DNA from: Ceratodon purpureus | Lineage: Eukaryota > Streptophyta > Bryopsida > Pseudoditrichales > Ditrichaceae | NCBI GenBank assembly: GCA_014871385.1 | Contig: CM026427.1 | Coordinates: 7,073,909 to 7,137,908, forward strand | Direction of reading: 5' to 3' | DNA length: 64,000 nucleotides | Shown: piece after piece, positions 10,834 to 22,040 of the stretch | How positions within the stretch are numbered: the first letter of the stretch is position 1 | Layout of the letters: every line of letters starts with the position of its first letter | Program-made: the position numbers and the translations under genes | Notes under the pieces: model-generated | Database searches by the model: none | What the model was told of the DNA's origin: nothing | The model's input: the letters and a program-made list of their open reading frames with translations, nothing else

Positions 10834-12887
10834 TTTATGACCTCAAAATATTCTTCTTTCAGTTCCGAGACCACGAAAATGATTAAAAAAAAAATCCAAA
10901 AAAATTTGATACCCAATCTGTATGTAACTTAAACAGTTAGATAAACCTTGAAACCACGCTCATTTCATTCATTCCACGGTTATAGGCTCTACTTATTTGG
11001 CATTCATATATACAAGCAAAGTGTCCCAAATCGCTCATCATTGTGTGATAACTCTCAAAAAAACTCAAAAAATATACTAAAAACTCAAATTTTTACAGAG
11101 AAACTGGTTTTTTTTGGGCTCACCGCTCACTGCTCACTGCTCACCGCTCACTACTCACCGCTCACAAGATAGCGTCGCTGCGATTGACTATATGACACAA
11201 TTATTTTTTTTTTCATACAATTATGCCGTGATTGACTTTATGACAAATTATATCGAAGAGAAGTAGACAATGACATTTATAAATATAAATTATATTATGA
11301 ACACAACCTAAATTTCCAAACTTAAGGGATATGATGTTTTAATGTACAACAAGAAAGAAAAATATTTAACTATCTTAGACATCAAGCTGTGTTGTAGTTT
11401 ACATTAAATTTTGATTTATAGTTATTAGTAATGCATGTTATTAAAGAACCAAATTAGTTATAATCACTTTGTGGTTTTTGAAAGATATTTAAACATATAG
11501 CTTGTTTATTTTTAGCACTACAATTGTAAAAACCTTAAAGAAATATTTTTGTTCCATCCATAGTCTAAGTTTGATGAGATTTGTCAAGAATCCAATTTAG
11601 TTATAAATTCAACTTTACTATTTGTAATAATTTCACCTAAATTCAATATTTTTTAAGGTTTGATAGCTAAAGTTATATAAAAGGATTAATTTCTATTAAA
11701 TTTTGTGTGATTCTATATTTTTGTTTGAAAATTCAAATTTTTTCTATAACATATTAATATTGTGATGTCTAATACATATTTTTAGTATCTAATATGTAAT
11801 CTATATATTTTAATCCCTAAAAGTCTTTGCAACTACATTGTGGTCGCAACACTTCTTTGTAGGCTATTTTAAACTCTGGCAATTTTGGAAATTTCTGAAA
11901 TTTTCACTACACATAGCTCTCACCAATGTTTTCTAATGGGGCAAATTTCAAAGCATTCACAAGTTGCCCGTCATTCATAAGGGCAAAAAGTGACAAGAGT
12001 TAATTTCAAAGGTTGGGCACTTGCAAAACAATGGGTCCAATATTTTTCATCCATATAAATTGATGACAATTTTCATCCAATAAACTTTTTTGTCTCACTT
12101 ATTATTTGCATATAAAAGGGTTGTCTTGATTCTTAAAGTCTTCACATCCAAATTACGTTTATCATCCATAATTTTATTTCATCCAAAATATTTTTTCATC
12201 CACATAAGATATTACATCCAATCTTGACAAAATTCATCCACTATCTATGACGTGGCGGGTCCAGCCACTTGACCCTTTATAACAAAAACCTGCCCTTCAA
12301 AATTAAAAAAAACAAAATTTATATACAATTTACACTTGAAAAAATTCCATAAATTTGAGTTTACTTCAATTGCATTCAAATTTTTTGTGATTCTTTCTCT
12401 CATTGACATGAACATATCTACTATTTGGATTTCCAATTGGTCATGTTTACATCGATCTTTTGATAATTTTAAGTTTGGAGAATATAATCAGCTCTTTTTA
12501 TACCAACAAGGATTTTTTCCCCTTTCCAAGCCTGTATGGGGCTCAAACTTTGTAAGTGTACACCTAACTTCTATGCCTACAAGAATTTGATGACCCTTTC
12601 TTGCTCAAATTTCTTTGACAACTTAAGAAGTAGAGTTTTTGGATCTCAAAATTTTGGTATAGTGTTAGAACATAGTAAAAAAAAACTTTTACGTTAAGTT
12701 CAAAAATTATAAGCTTCCAATCATCACAATAGATTCTGCTCAAATTTGGTATAGATATTTTTGGATAAAGTAGATATAAGATCCTACGGTTACATATTCA
12801 ATTTTAAGTCTAAATTTTAAAACAAAAGGTTGCTACTAGTAGAGGCTTGGTTTTGGCATTTTAATCAAACTATATTTCACTTACATA
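10834..12887. other. AT-rich intergenic stretch
   Basis: No gene seen. At 11119-11164 there are about seven degenerate copies of GCTCACCGCTCACTG-like sequence. From 11170 to 12240 the DNA is A/T-rich without an open frame longer than about 60 codons. Around 12020-12240 the phrase TTCATCCA/TTTCATCC recurs. Confidence 0.6.
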
Positions 12888-13086
12888 CAAGGATGTCAGA
12901 ATGGACGGACATGGGCAAAATCTCTGGACATGGACGGACGGATGGACGGACCGGTCGGTCCCGGGAGAAAACCGGACATTGAGGGGAGAAGGAAAATTAC
13001 TAGGTTAATTATTACTTTTTACAACTTACCAAAAGATAAAACTTATTGATGACATGGACAACCAACGCTGACGGAGAATTCCACAT

Positions 13087-13300
13087 ATGCAAAGGGGGGC
13101 ACGAGCGGGTTCAAGAGGGGCGCGAGCGGGTTTAGGGTGGTGCGCGAGCGGGTTCAAGGGGCTCACGAGTGGGAAGCGGAGGGGGGGGGGGGTGCAAGCT
13201 TTTGGGGGGGGGGGGCAAAGCTTCTTAGGAGGGGGGGGGCTAGAGCTTCTGGGAGGGGGGGGGCTAGAGCTTCTGGGAGGGGGGGGGGGGAGGCACGAGG
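13087..13300. repeat. G-rich inverted arm, left
   Basis: Degenerate units with the core GCGAGCGGGTTCAAG, then AGAGCTTCTGGGAGGGGG with long G runs. The reverse complement recurs at 14530-14775 (ACCCGCTCGCGCCC, then AGAAGCTC with a long C run near 14719-14757). The two arms could fold back over a loop of about 1.2 kb. Open frames through here (Gly-rich or Pro-rich) are repeat artefacts. Confidence 0.8.
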
Positions 13301-13470
13301 TTCTGGGTTTAGGGTGATTCTAGTGAAGGGGGCATACACATATTTTTTTTTCCATTCCATTACAAAAACAACAATACAATTTTATTCTCTACAAGAGTAT
13401 ATAGCCGTCGAAAAAAGATTTATTACGATTTTGCAAACGTGTAAACAAGGCCATATAGGCAATCAAATTG

Positions 13471-13731
13471 CTACATATGCAATTCACTATGGTACCACAA
13501 TGTGTATCTAAAACAACTATCGGGAGCTTTGAAGTTGTAAGGGGGACTCATCAAATCATCCACAACTCTTGTAAGTGATAGCCTCATCGTGGAGTCTTCG
13601 TTAAGCAAGCCGTTCAACTTTGTTGAGAATGCAATCATTGACATTGTATCCTTGAAGAGGTCTGGGCATTGTTCGTCTCTCCATATCATCTTTGCCAAAT
13701 AGCCTACCAAAAATGCATTAGATTGCTCCAT
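13471..13731 (-). pseudogene. Exon-like fragment inside the hAT element, weakly kinase C-lobe-like
   Basis: On the minus strand, a TTCCCAG acceptor precedes GATGGAGCAATC and opens an 86-codon frame. The stretch DTMSMIAFSTKLNGLLNEDS followed by TMRLSLTRVVDDLM resembles the end of receptor-like kinase domains (…A..C...dp..RPSM..VV..L). No catalytic motifs are present, since the fragment would cover only the last helices. It may be a host exon captured by the transposon. The resemblance is weak and judged by eye. Confidence 0.35.
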
Positions 13732-14719
13732 CCTGGGAACTCTAAATATTATATTATCCCTTTCTCTTCCAATATTAATGTTTCATCTCTTAATGTTTTG
13801 TGCATACTTCCCTTTGTAATGATTCATTTATTTATTTCTCTTCCAACCTTCTACCATCCCATGCTATTGATTTTATATTATCCCCTTTCTCTTCTAATTT
13901 TAATGTTTTTTTTTTTTTTTTTTTTTTTTTTCATCTCTTCCATTTATTTTTAATTCTATGTTAATTCATTGTTTTTTTCTGGCATACTTCCTTTTTTAAT
14001 TATTTGTTTATTTATTTCTCTTCCAACCTTCTTCCAATCTATACTCTTGATTTTATATTATTCTCTTTCTCTTCCAATATTAAAGTTCGTTTTTATTTTC
14101 ATCTCTTCCATTTATTTTTCATTTTATGTTAAAGTATTCTTTGTTTCTTCCATACTTCTCCGTTTAATTATTCATTCATTTATTTTTATTCCAATCTTCT
14201 TCCATTGTGTACTCTTGATTTTTTTCCCTCCCATTTCTACTTCTATTATTAAAACATATACATGTGATGTGTTGGGTGTTACACTAAGGAAACCTTGGAG
14301 CTTAAAAATCGGACGCAATTAGACGTCAACACTCCATTTGATGTTTTCCCCCCTTTGCATTAAATGTATAAAGATTCTTGACTTGGGGGTATTTTTTTTA
14401 ACTGTTCTTTTTGACATAAAGGTGTAAATTTTTAATGTGGTCTGAAAGGAACATACGTTAACCGAAAAATCCAAAGACTGTCATGCATTCTAAAATTCAA
14501 AAAACAAAGAAGTGGAAACACCCCTCCCTCTCCCGAGTCGAGTCTGGAACCCGTTTGCGCCCCTCCCCCCCCCCCCTCCAACCTGCTTGCGCCCACCTTC
14601 AACCCGCTCGCGCCCCCCCCTCATCCCGTTCGCGCCCCCCTTCAACCCGCTTGCGTCCCCCCGCCTCCCGCTCTGGCCCCCCCTCCGCAGAAGCTCTGGC
14701 CTCCCTCCGTAGAAGCTCG

Positions 14720-14760
<41 letters not shown>

Positions 14761-15028
14761 TTCCCTCGAAACTCGCACACCCCCTCCCCCGGCCATTGGC
14801 GCCCTACCTTCCAGCCCCGTCATCCTCCGTGTCAACTCTGTACCTGGAATATTTGGTGACATGTCAGACGCGTGGCATCCTAGGTGGCCAAGGTAACTTC
14901 CATTTTACCATTTGGACGGTCAACCCTAAGTCTCGGTCAAACGGACCTCCACTGATCCCTAACAGACGGATGAGCGGACCGGACGGTCTTCCGGACAGGG
15001 AGGTCCTATGAATAACCCTGCTTACATA

Positions 15029-15974
15029 GGTTCATTTATAGGAAATTAACTATAATGTACCACATATCAAACTTGAAGATATTTTTACATTAACATATTG
15101 ATATCTTTGATCCATGGTCCATAGTGTTTTTCAATCCTATCAACTTCAACAACAATAATTTTATGACAAAGTAATATGGTTGAGATTTCATTGCTATTTT
15201 TACTTATGATTGTTCAAAAAAAATGATGCTTTTGAATTGAAAGTAAACATGGGCCTTTAAATGTTAACCAGAAGTTAAAACATCCAGATTTCTTGATCAA
15301 CTTTAATAGACTATTTAAAGGCATATGTTTTGTATCTATACACAAAATTCTTTCTTGAACTTTAAAATCCTAGTATTGCAAGAAAACAAAGAATCTTTAA
15401 ATGATTGTAAAGATTTTTAACCTCATACTCTATATTTAAAAGAAAAAGACAAAAACAAATAATCCCCATTATATTACGCGCTTTGGTTTCTTGAATTAGT
15501 AGAATCCATAAAGTTCTAAGTACAAGTTCGGTTTGAGAGAGAGAGAAACTTGGGTCTCCTCTGGAGATCGACGTGAATTAAGTGTCTGTTCGATCTAATC
15601 CTAATTCAAAGCCCACAGGAGAAAGGTATGGAAGTAAAGATCTACTCCCCCCTTTCAAGAGTAGACACTTTAGTCACAAGTAACCAGTCACAAGTAACTA
15701 GTAAACGGACGTATAAGTTAGTTTGCAGTGAAAGTTTGAACACCAAGCCATGAGTTCATTGTTGGTTGGTGGTGGGCGTTTGTCTCATATAACTCGTCCA
15801 TGTTCGAACTCTGATGGACTTGTATGAGCAGATGTGAGGGATGAAGTGGCTTGAGACTGCTGAATGAGCGATTGCAGGCAGGAATTGAATTGTGCCAACC
15901 AACACCCCACCACGCGAGAAGTGACAAGAGACTTAACAACCATATATTAACATCAAATAATGTAGCTCTAGCTA
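15029..15974. other. Intergenic stretch
   Basis: Low-complexity AT-rich DNA with a GAGAGAGAGAGA tract at about 15534. A T-rich run begins at about 15977, the reverse complement of the LINE poly(A). A 73-codon minus-strand frame at 15718-15939 has no recognisable features and is not called as a gene. Confidence 0.5.
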
Positions 15975-17130
15975 CTATTTTTTTTTTTAATTTTTTTTAA
16001 AAATTTTTTTGACTATGGAAGGTCTAATGTTTGGAGTATCAGTTGATGGTTTTCTATTCTACGATTGTGGAGGAGTATAGACATGGCATATTGTATGGCA
16101 ATAGTATTTATGTTTTTAAAGGTGTTTTTGATGGTAGGCATTGGTATTTGAAAATTTTCTTCTAATGATTTCATTGATGGAATGTCTGCAGTTGCTCCGA
16201 CGCCGGCTATAATGACGATAAGAGGATCAACTTTCCATCCTAGGGCAGCAATATTAGTGATTGGTGGATTGTATTTGTTAGTTTTTGCTCCAAATGTTCC
16301 TAGAGATAATCTGTCATTGCAATATGTAAATTCAATAAATTGTGTCATAAGATGGGGCTCTATTTCTATAGGGGGGTCACTTTGGTAACGTAGGCCTTTA
16401 ACACATAAAATGTCTAGTCTAAATCTTGACTTACAATGGCATCTTTGTGTGCCGCATATGCAAAGAGGTAGCGAGTTAGGAACGGTATTTTTTGGGGGTT
16501 TATCATTAAAGGTAGCGGCTTTCATGAGAATAAAACATCGGGATTTTTTTGATGAGACTAGTAATTTTCTAATTTTCCAAACTGCTTTGTTGTGTCTTTT
16601 GACGCAAAGTGGATGTATATGTTATTATTGACATGTGAGTAGTACATGTAACCATGTATCCGGTTCATGTGATCTGCAAATGGGGCATGTGATAGATGGA
16701 AATCTTTGTCCACCAAAAAACATTTGTCTTCGAGCATGGCCCATGTATGTTTCCGTATGGAATTTGACGAGGCATGATTTTTGTTTGTCTGTGATGATTG
16801 GATTTTTCCAAAATTCATTTGAAAGTTCATTATCTACGTTGACTCTACATTTTCCGTCCATTTGCAAATATTGAGAGTTTATATGACCATGATTTCTAAG
16901 TTATTTTCTTTGTCATATTTCTTGATTTGTTTTTATAGAATTCTACCTGGTCCTTTGTCTGGAATATCTATCATAGATGGCCATTCATCTTTTTGGTAGT
17001 AGTATAGGGTAGCATGGGCAAGTTCATATAGATGTTTGGCAGTTCTATACGCTAGGTTGACCCGTGTTTTTGCTAGTTTATCGAATTTTTCGTTATCGTC
17101 AATATTAACGTAGCTTTGACTTTGTATAGT
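15975..17130 (-). mobile_element. 5'-truncated LINE (non-LTR retrotransposon), ORF2 3' end
   Basis: On the minus strand the DNA reads as the C-terminal part of a LINE ORF2 and then an A-rich tail (T runs at 15977-16010 on the plus strand). Upstream coding pieces lie near 17090-16940 (KTRVNLAYRTAKHLYELAHA) and at 16867-16625, which has a zinc-knuckle-like CPICRSHEPDTWLHVLLTC. The last piece, 16525-16013, holds the region FIEFTYCNDRLS and ends INTIAIQYAMSILLHNRRIE. Reverse transcriptase and endonuclease are absent. The frame is interrupted at least twice, so the copy is dead. I recognise the family as LINE-like from the Cys-His knuckle followed by this conserved C-terminal block; the clade is not resolved. 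No target duplication was found. Confidence 0.7.
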
Positions 17131-18619
17131 GTAATAGGTTGTATTCTTTTTTGAAGTAGTTCAACTTTGGGTGGCAGAAAGTGGAGACGAACTAGAGAAA
17201 CGTTGGCTTTTTAAGAGTCTTTGGGAGTGAACTACATTGACTATAAGAAAATATGATGGCCACTTGCTAACAGGACTTGCAGAAGTTCTGGCGTCGAGCT
17301 CGACTCCAAATCAGCAATATTATGCCAGAAATGAGCAGGACTGAAACAAATTTCGCCATTAGGCATTTTTTTGCCAGTTAAATAAACACTACAACCCATC
17401 ATACCATATTTGGTTTTCTATATAATTGCAAATTTCAAAACAATCAACCACTATCTAGGCTACATTTATATGACTTTTCAAAACTGGCAGACACGTTGAA
17501 AATCACCAAAAACAATAATAATAACCACTAGCATTATTTATTGGTCCTTCCAACCACTCATGTATCTAGTCGTATACTATATCAATCAATGCTTCTACTG
17601 GACCTCAAGGTACAATGTACATGTAGACCTTATCTGGGCCAGGTAGATTAGTGGGCCATGCAGGTTGGGCCATGTAGATTAGTGGGCCATGCAGGTTGGT
17701 AGTAGGTACAACAATTAATTACAATGGCAAACATTGTTGCTAAAGAAAACGGGTCTTACTCTTGCCTTCTTTAATAGACATGATAAACAAACATCTTGCT
17801 AAGCAGAAGGAATCTTAATTTTATGGTATGTGAATATTAAAGGTAGTTGAATTACCTGCTTGTCAGCCTTGTCATTGGTCTTTGAATTCCATGTGCATCT
17901 ATGAAAATATACATCTAGGGTTGATTTCTCTTTCTTACATACAAGATCTACAAAAAAATTATGATATTCTTTTAAATCCTTCATCCAATGAATATCAATT
18001 CTTAATCAGGGACGTTGGAATCAGATCTTGCCCACTGCCCCACACATGCAAAAAATCTCTGAAGTGGCAGTCATGGCAGTCATGGGAGTCGTACTGCACA
18101 GAGAACTCATTCTGTAGCCGACCTTAACGTACATGCTACATTATTTCACATGTGGACCAGCTCGTGATACAAAGTTACCAGAAACTTCACATCTACAAGT
18201 AACCACACTTTAACTGTTAGTTTTCCTAAGTAAATTTGACCAACTTGACCAACTTGACCAGGTAAAGGTTGATGCTAAGATGTACACCTACAAAACATAT
18301 TACACAACAATACCTACTAATCTTCACACTAAGAAGATCTGTATTCCCAAAAATGGTCATTTTACTTCATCCTACTTCCAAAACTCATGCTCTCACCAAC
18401 ACCAAGTCACTACCCTCCCATTACATTGGCTCTCCACAGCACACCTCCAGCAGCCTCAACTAGTGCCTCAACTCCTCACTCTCCACCATCACTCTTGCAA
18501 TTTCTCCACCGTCGCCAATCTAGTGTCTTGAAGGTTGTTGCAGTGTAGGTTGTTGCAGCGTCTCCTCACAACACCTAGTGTGACTTGGATAGTGCTGCTA
18601 AAGATCTTTAGTAGCAACG
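17131..18619. other. Intergenic, upstream of the BTB gene
   Basis: A short duplicated phrase TAGTGGGCCATGCAGGTTGG occurs at about 17650 and 17680. A TGACCAACT trinucleotide-like tract lies at about 18238-18260. CT/CA-rich sequence at 18420-18600 probably holds the promoter and 5' leader of the BTB gene. No gene is called here. Confidence 0.5.
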
Positions 18620-20240
18620 ATGAGCTCGAGAGATGAGAGTAAGATCAATTGCTACGGCAATCGATCCACCAGCGATGTAGTGATCTCTTTGGTTAGAAGT
18701 GCTGCCCCCGTTCTAGTTGACGAGAAACCTGCAGCAGGAGAGATGGTTCTGCCGAGTCTGCCTTCTGCTCATGACAAGGGCAAAGGTCCTGTAGAAGAAG
18801 AGCCTACGGCAGACTGCTTGACGACGAAGCGCAAGCGAGACGCAGAGGAGGAGAATAAGGAGGACTGCTCGAAGGAGATTCCGGATACCACCTTGGCGGA
18901 GTTCCATGTTCACAGAAAGCGGCTGTGCCGGAGCAGCCGGTACTTCGAGGCGTGCTTGAGCGAGAGGTGGTCGGGTGGGGAGACCAGTGACGGAGTGCAA
19001 TCTCCGAGGCGCCTATCTCTTGAAGCTCACGTGCCGGTAAAGTATTACAAAGAATGCATCCACTACATGTATGTTCCGTGCTTGGGGGATGTTGACGTTC
19101 GTCAGTGTTTGAAGCTTGTGCGAGCGGCGTTGCAGATAGATTACCAGGCGCTTGTCCAAGAGTGTAGGGACTACTTGGCCGGCATAGAGTGGACGAGCGA
19201 GGACGAGTGGAGGATACGGAGGTGTGCATCGACCTCGCACTTCCCCATCAGTTGTGCAGCGGACGGCCTCTCCTCTCGGCTAGGGTCCAATTTCTCTGCA
19301 AGCATGCGGAAAAATGTGCTTGACCATTATGAGAGTGTGTTATCCGCATACTTCGGGAAAGATGTTCCAGTGAGCTTGTTTACTACCACCTTTCAACGGG
19401 TCGTGAGAGGCCGGTGCCATACTATTTCAGAGGTTTTTTTCGGATTTCTGAATAACAAAATAAAGAAGGGCATCTCGAACGCAGTGGGAACTGCAAAGCT
19501 GAGATCGGAGTGTGCTGATGAAGCTACCGAGGACATGCTTAGCACAGAACGCTACATGCTTCAACTCCTTTTGCTTAACAAGAGGGCCAGAGAGGTGGTA
19601 GAGTATATAGTAGAGGAGTCTGATTTGCACGAGGCCTTGAAAACGAAGCAGTTTACACCTTGGGATATGGATTGGGCGGGGATGATTGATGGCATAATGA
19701 GCGACCTCATTGAAGGGCGTTTGGTGCTCGGAGCATCGACGCGATATAAACTGATCACAAATTATACGTGGTTACTCGTTGTGAGATTCGAACAATATCT
19801 AAGGGCGAGAGAAACTGTAGAGATCTTCTGCAAGTTTATCATGACCTTCCCGCGAGAGGAGCAATTGAAGTTGATGAATCTCGAGGACCTAAGGCGGAAT
19901 GTGGCTTTTTACCATGAAGCGAACGAAATGTGGATCAAGGGCTTCGAATACAAGATTTGTTCGCTCGAGGAGGAGACAAAATATTGTGTAGATTTCCCGG
20001 AGGAGAGCCAATCCATACCATCTGTATCAGGTAAGGGGCGGTTTTCCAGTCGTCTGGTTTTGTTCAATTGTCGATTCTTTGTGGTGGGGCTTAATCATTG
20101 CTTGTTCTGCAGACGCTTCCGGAGATTCCAGACTTTCTGATGATGGAAGTTTTCATTCGCTCGAATTCAACTCCACAGATGGAGCACATCCTGATGCTGG
20201 ATGGCCTGAGGTAGAGGTCACCAGTAGCCATCTCGGTTGA
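18620..20240 (+). CDS. BTB/POZ domain protein, two exons
   Basis: Exons 18620-20030 and 20113-20240 (82-bp GT-AG intron) encode about 512 residues. The BTB domain starts with STSDVVISL near residue 17. It resumes at AEFHVHRKRLCRSSRYFEACL (here as consecutive parts AEFHVHRKRL and CRSSRYFEACL) near residue 92, then CIHYMYVPCLGDVDVRQCLKL and a BACK-like helical part. About 65 charged residues containing KRKRDAEEE are inserted between the first strand and the HRKRL helix. The rest resembles plant BTB proteins of unclear role that have a long C-terminal helical domain. BTB proteins often dimerise or serve as CUL3 adaptors; that role is only inferred. Reading through the intron would add a false basic tail, whereas splicing gives an acidic end (VEVTSSHLG). 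The ATG at 18620 follows an upstream region with stops in frame. Confidence 0.82.
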
Positions 20241-22040
20241 GAAAACCAAGCTGGGCATTTATTTCGCCACACTGTGTTTGTGAGTATCTTGACAAATTTC
20301 ATGACTGCTCTTGCATAGAGATCATTACCACATCAGGCTATGGTGTGAGCTTTCAGGAGATGTCTAACCTTTCATTGCCCTAAGTAGTATTGGAAGACAC
20401 ATTTTCTTTCATTCGAGTTATGGAGTAAATTTCAATCCTCAAGTCGATGCTGAACAGTGCTATCCCCAGTTAAATTTCGGCCGAAATTCCTTGTTGGCCA
20501 TTGACGTGCATATGGTTGCTGCTGATACAAGAAGTTGAGTGGGATCGAGATTTGTTGCGTTGCAGTGATGCTTGCTTAGGTCTTATAACATGAGAGTTGG
20601 TGTGTGTATTCACGATGATCTTGACAATGTTTTCACTAGGCACCTCCAGAAGTTTCTCTTTACTCCTCCGGTGATATTGGGATTCGGCCAGCAACTTGGA
20701 GCTGGTGATTCCCCAGAAGGTTGACAAGATCAAGGTCGTATGCGGCGAAAATCGTGGATATACTGGAAAGCTCGTGGATATTCGTCAAGCAGACAGGGCT
20801 GTGAAGATGGATGCCATGCAAGTGAGGAAGATTTGAGTCATGAGCAGTCTTGGCAAGATTTTCATATTGGCTTGTTAGGGTCTGGTTGGGGTGGTGTAAT
20901 ATCCACCTTTGATGTAAGTTATTTAGGAAGTCCGCTTCTACTTCTTTAACGCTTCGCAACTGCAGTGGAATCAAACATGGATATCTCTTTCTAAATGTAC
21001 TGTTCAGAACAGAGCGTTTTAACCAAGAGAGTAGTGATATATCTCTTGAAGCTTCTGTGTTGACGGCAACGAGTGCTCATCGTTCACATTTGTTTGGTGT
21101 GTACTCGGTTTATATATAAAGTATTGAACAACACTGAAGGATTTGTTGCGGAATGCCCTCACAGCTGTGTAGAACACGTCTAACGATTTCCAGAACGAAT
21201 GCGTGGGATTTATTGCAAAATGCCCCCATAGCGGTGCAGAATGTGACAGAATGCAGAATCACAAATACTGATTGTGCACGTTCATGGAGACAAGAATGAG
21301 AATGTTGCACATGGGATTAGTTATTTCGTTTAACTTGAGCATGTGATTTCCTCTTCTACTTGCGTGTATATTGCACAACTACCATGGTACGATCCACTTG
21401 TGCTCCAGGCTGTGAGAGCGGGGGGTGGCAAGGGGTGAGAGCAAAGTTTACATGGGCATGAGCCCGGTGATGGCGAAACTCTGTCGATGTCCTCGCGCTT
21501 CTGGCTATGGCCGGGTCCCCAGTGGAAGCTCTAGACGAGAGTGGCCACGCACAAGAGCACCAGAGTGGATCCCAACGCATGTGATCCGCTATCCCGCATG
21601 TGAGAAAATCACATTCCTCTCAGAGCATGTGGGGACGAATTGAGGCGTATCGCATCTTTGTTCCTGAGTGAATCAGTGATCACTCTGTTAGAGGAAGATG
21701 CAACAGCAACATAATTCTGAATTGAATTTGAAAACTATGTCATGATCAACTGACTTTTCGACAAGCAATTGTTCATATATATTTCCGAACACAAGGAGTT
21801 TGGACAAAGAAAACACTTTGATTAAATAGACTGATAAGTTGTGATTCTAATTATAAACACTTGTTTTAATTGCAGTCTAACACACCACATAGCTTGTTTG
21901 TCAAGTATTGCATATCTTGACTAGTGTCAGTGTCATTATAAGATGACAAAAGCGATTCTAATTACAAATAGCGACAAATTCCACTACTTCCTCTACTAAT
22001 TGCTTGCATTAACTCTTTGCCGATTTCGCTGCATCCTGCA
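20241..22040. other. 3' flank of the BTB gene and intergenic DNA
   Basis: Probably the BTB 3' UTR followed by unassigned sequence between convergent genes. A duplicated phrase occurs at 21135-21170 and 21208-21240 (GGATTTGTTGCGGAATGCCC and GGGATTTATTGCAAAATGCC). Open frames up to about 100 codons exist on both strands but show no motif or splice logic. Confidence 0.5.

Larger units (their letters stand above)
12888..15020. mobile_element. Non-autonomous hAT-type DNA transposon (2,133 bp)
   Basis: Eight bases, CTTACATA, occur directly at both ends (12880-12887 and 15021-15028), the target-site duplication length typical of hAT elements. The ends are short imperfect inverted repeats, CAAGGATGTCAGAATGG on the left and CAGGGTTATTCATAGG on the right in reverse complement, fitting the hAT CARGG start. 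Subterminal GGACGG/CCGTCC motifs are dense at both ends (12903-12960 and 14937-14998), as is usual for hAT binding sites. No transposase is present. Inside are G-rich inverted arms and an exon-like fragment. This is a DNA transposon that would need a transposase from elsewhere. Confidence 0.82.

Noticed and set aside
13087-13511. Gly-rich open frames
   Set aside because: They arise from the G-rich arm of the hAT element; the frame is not supported by codon pattern.
14483-14896. Pro-rich protein-like frame
   Set aside because: Caused by the C-rich arm and a long C run.
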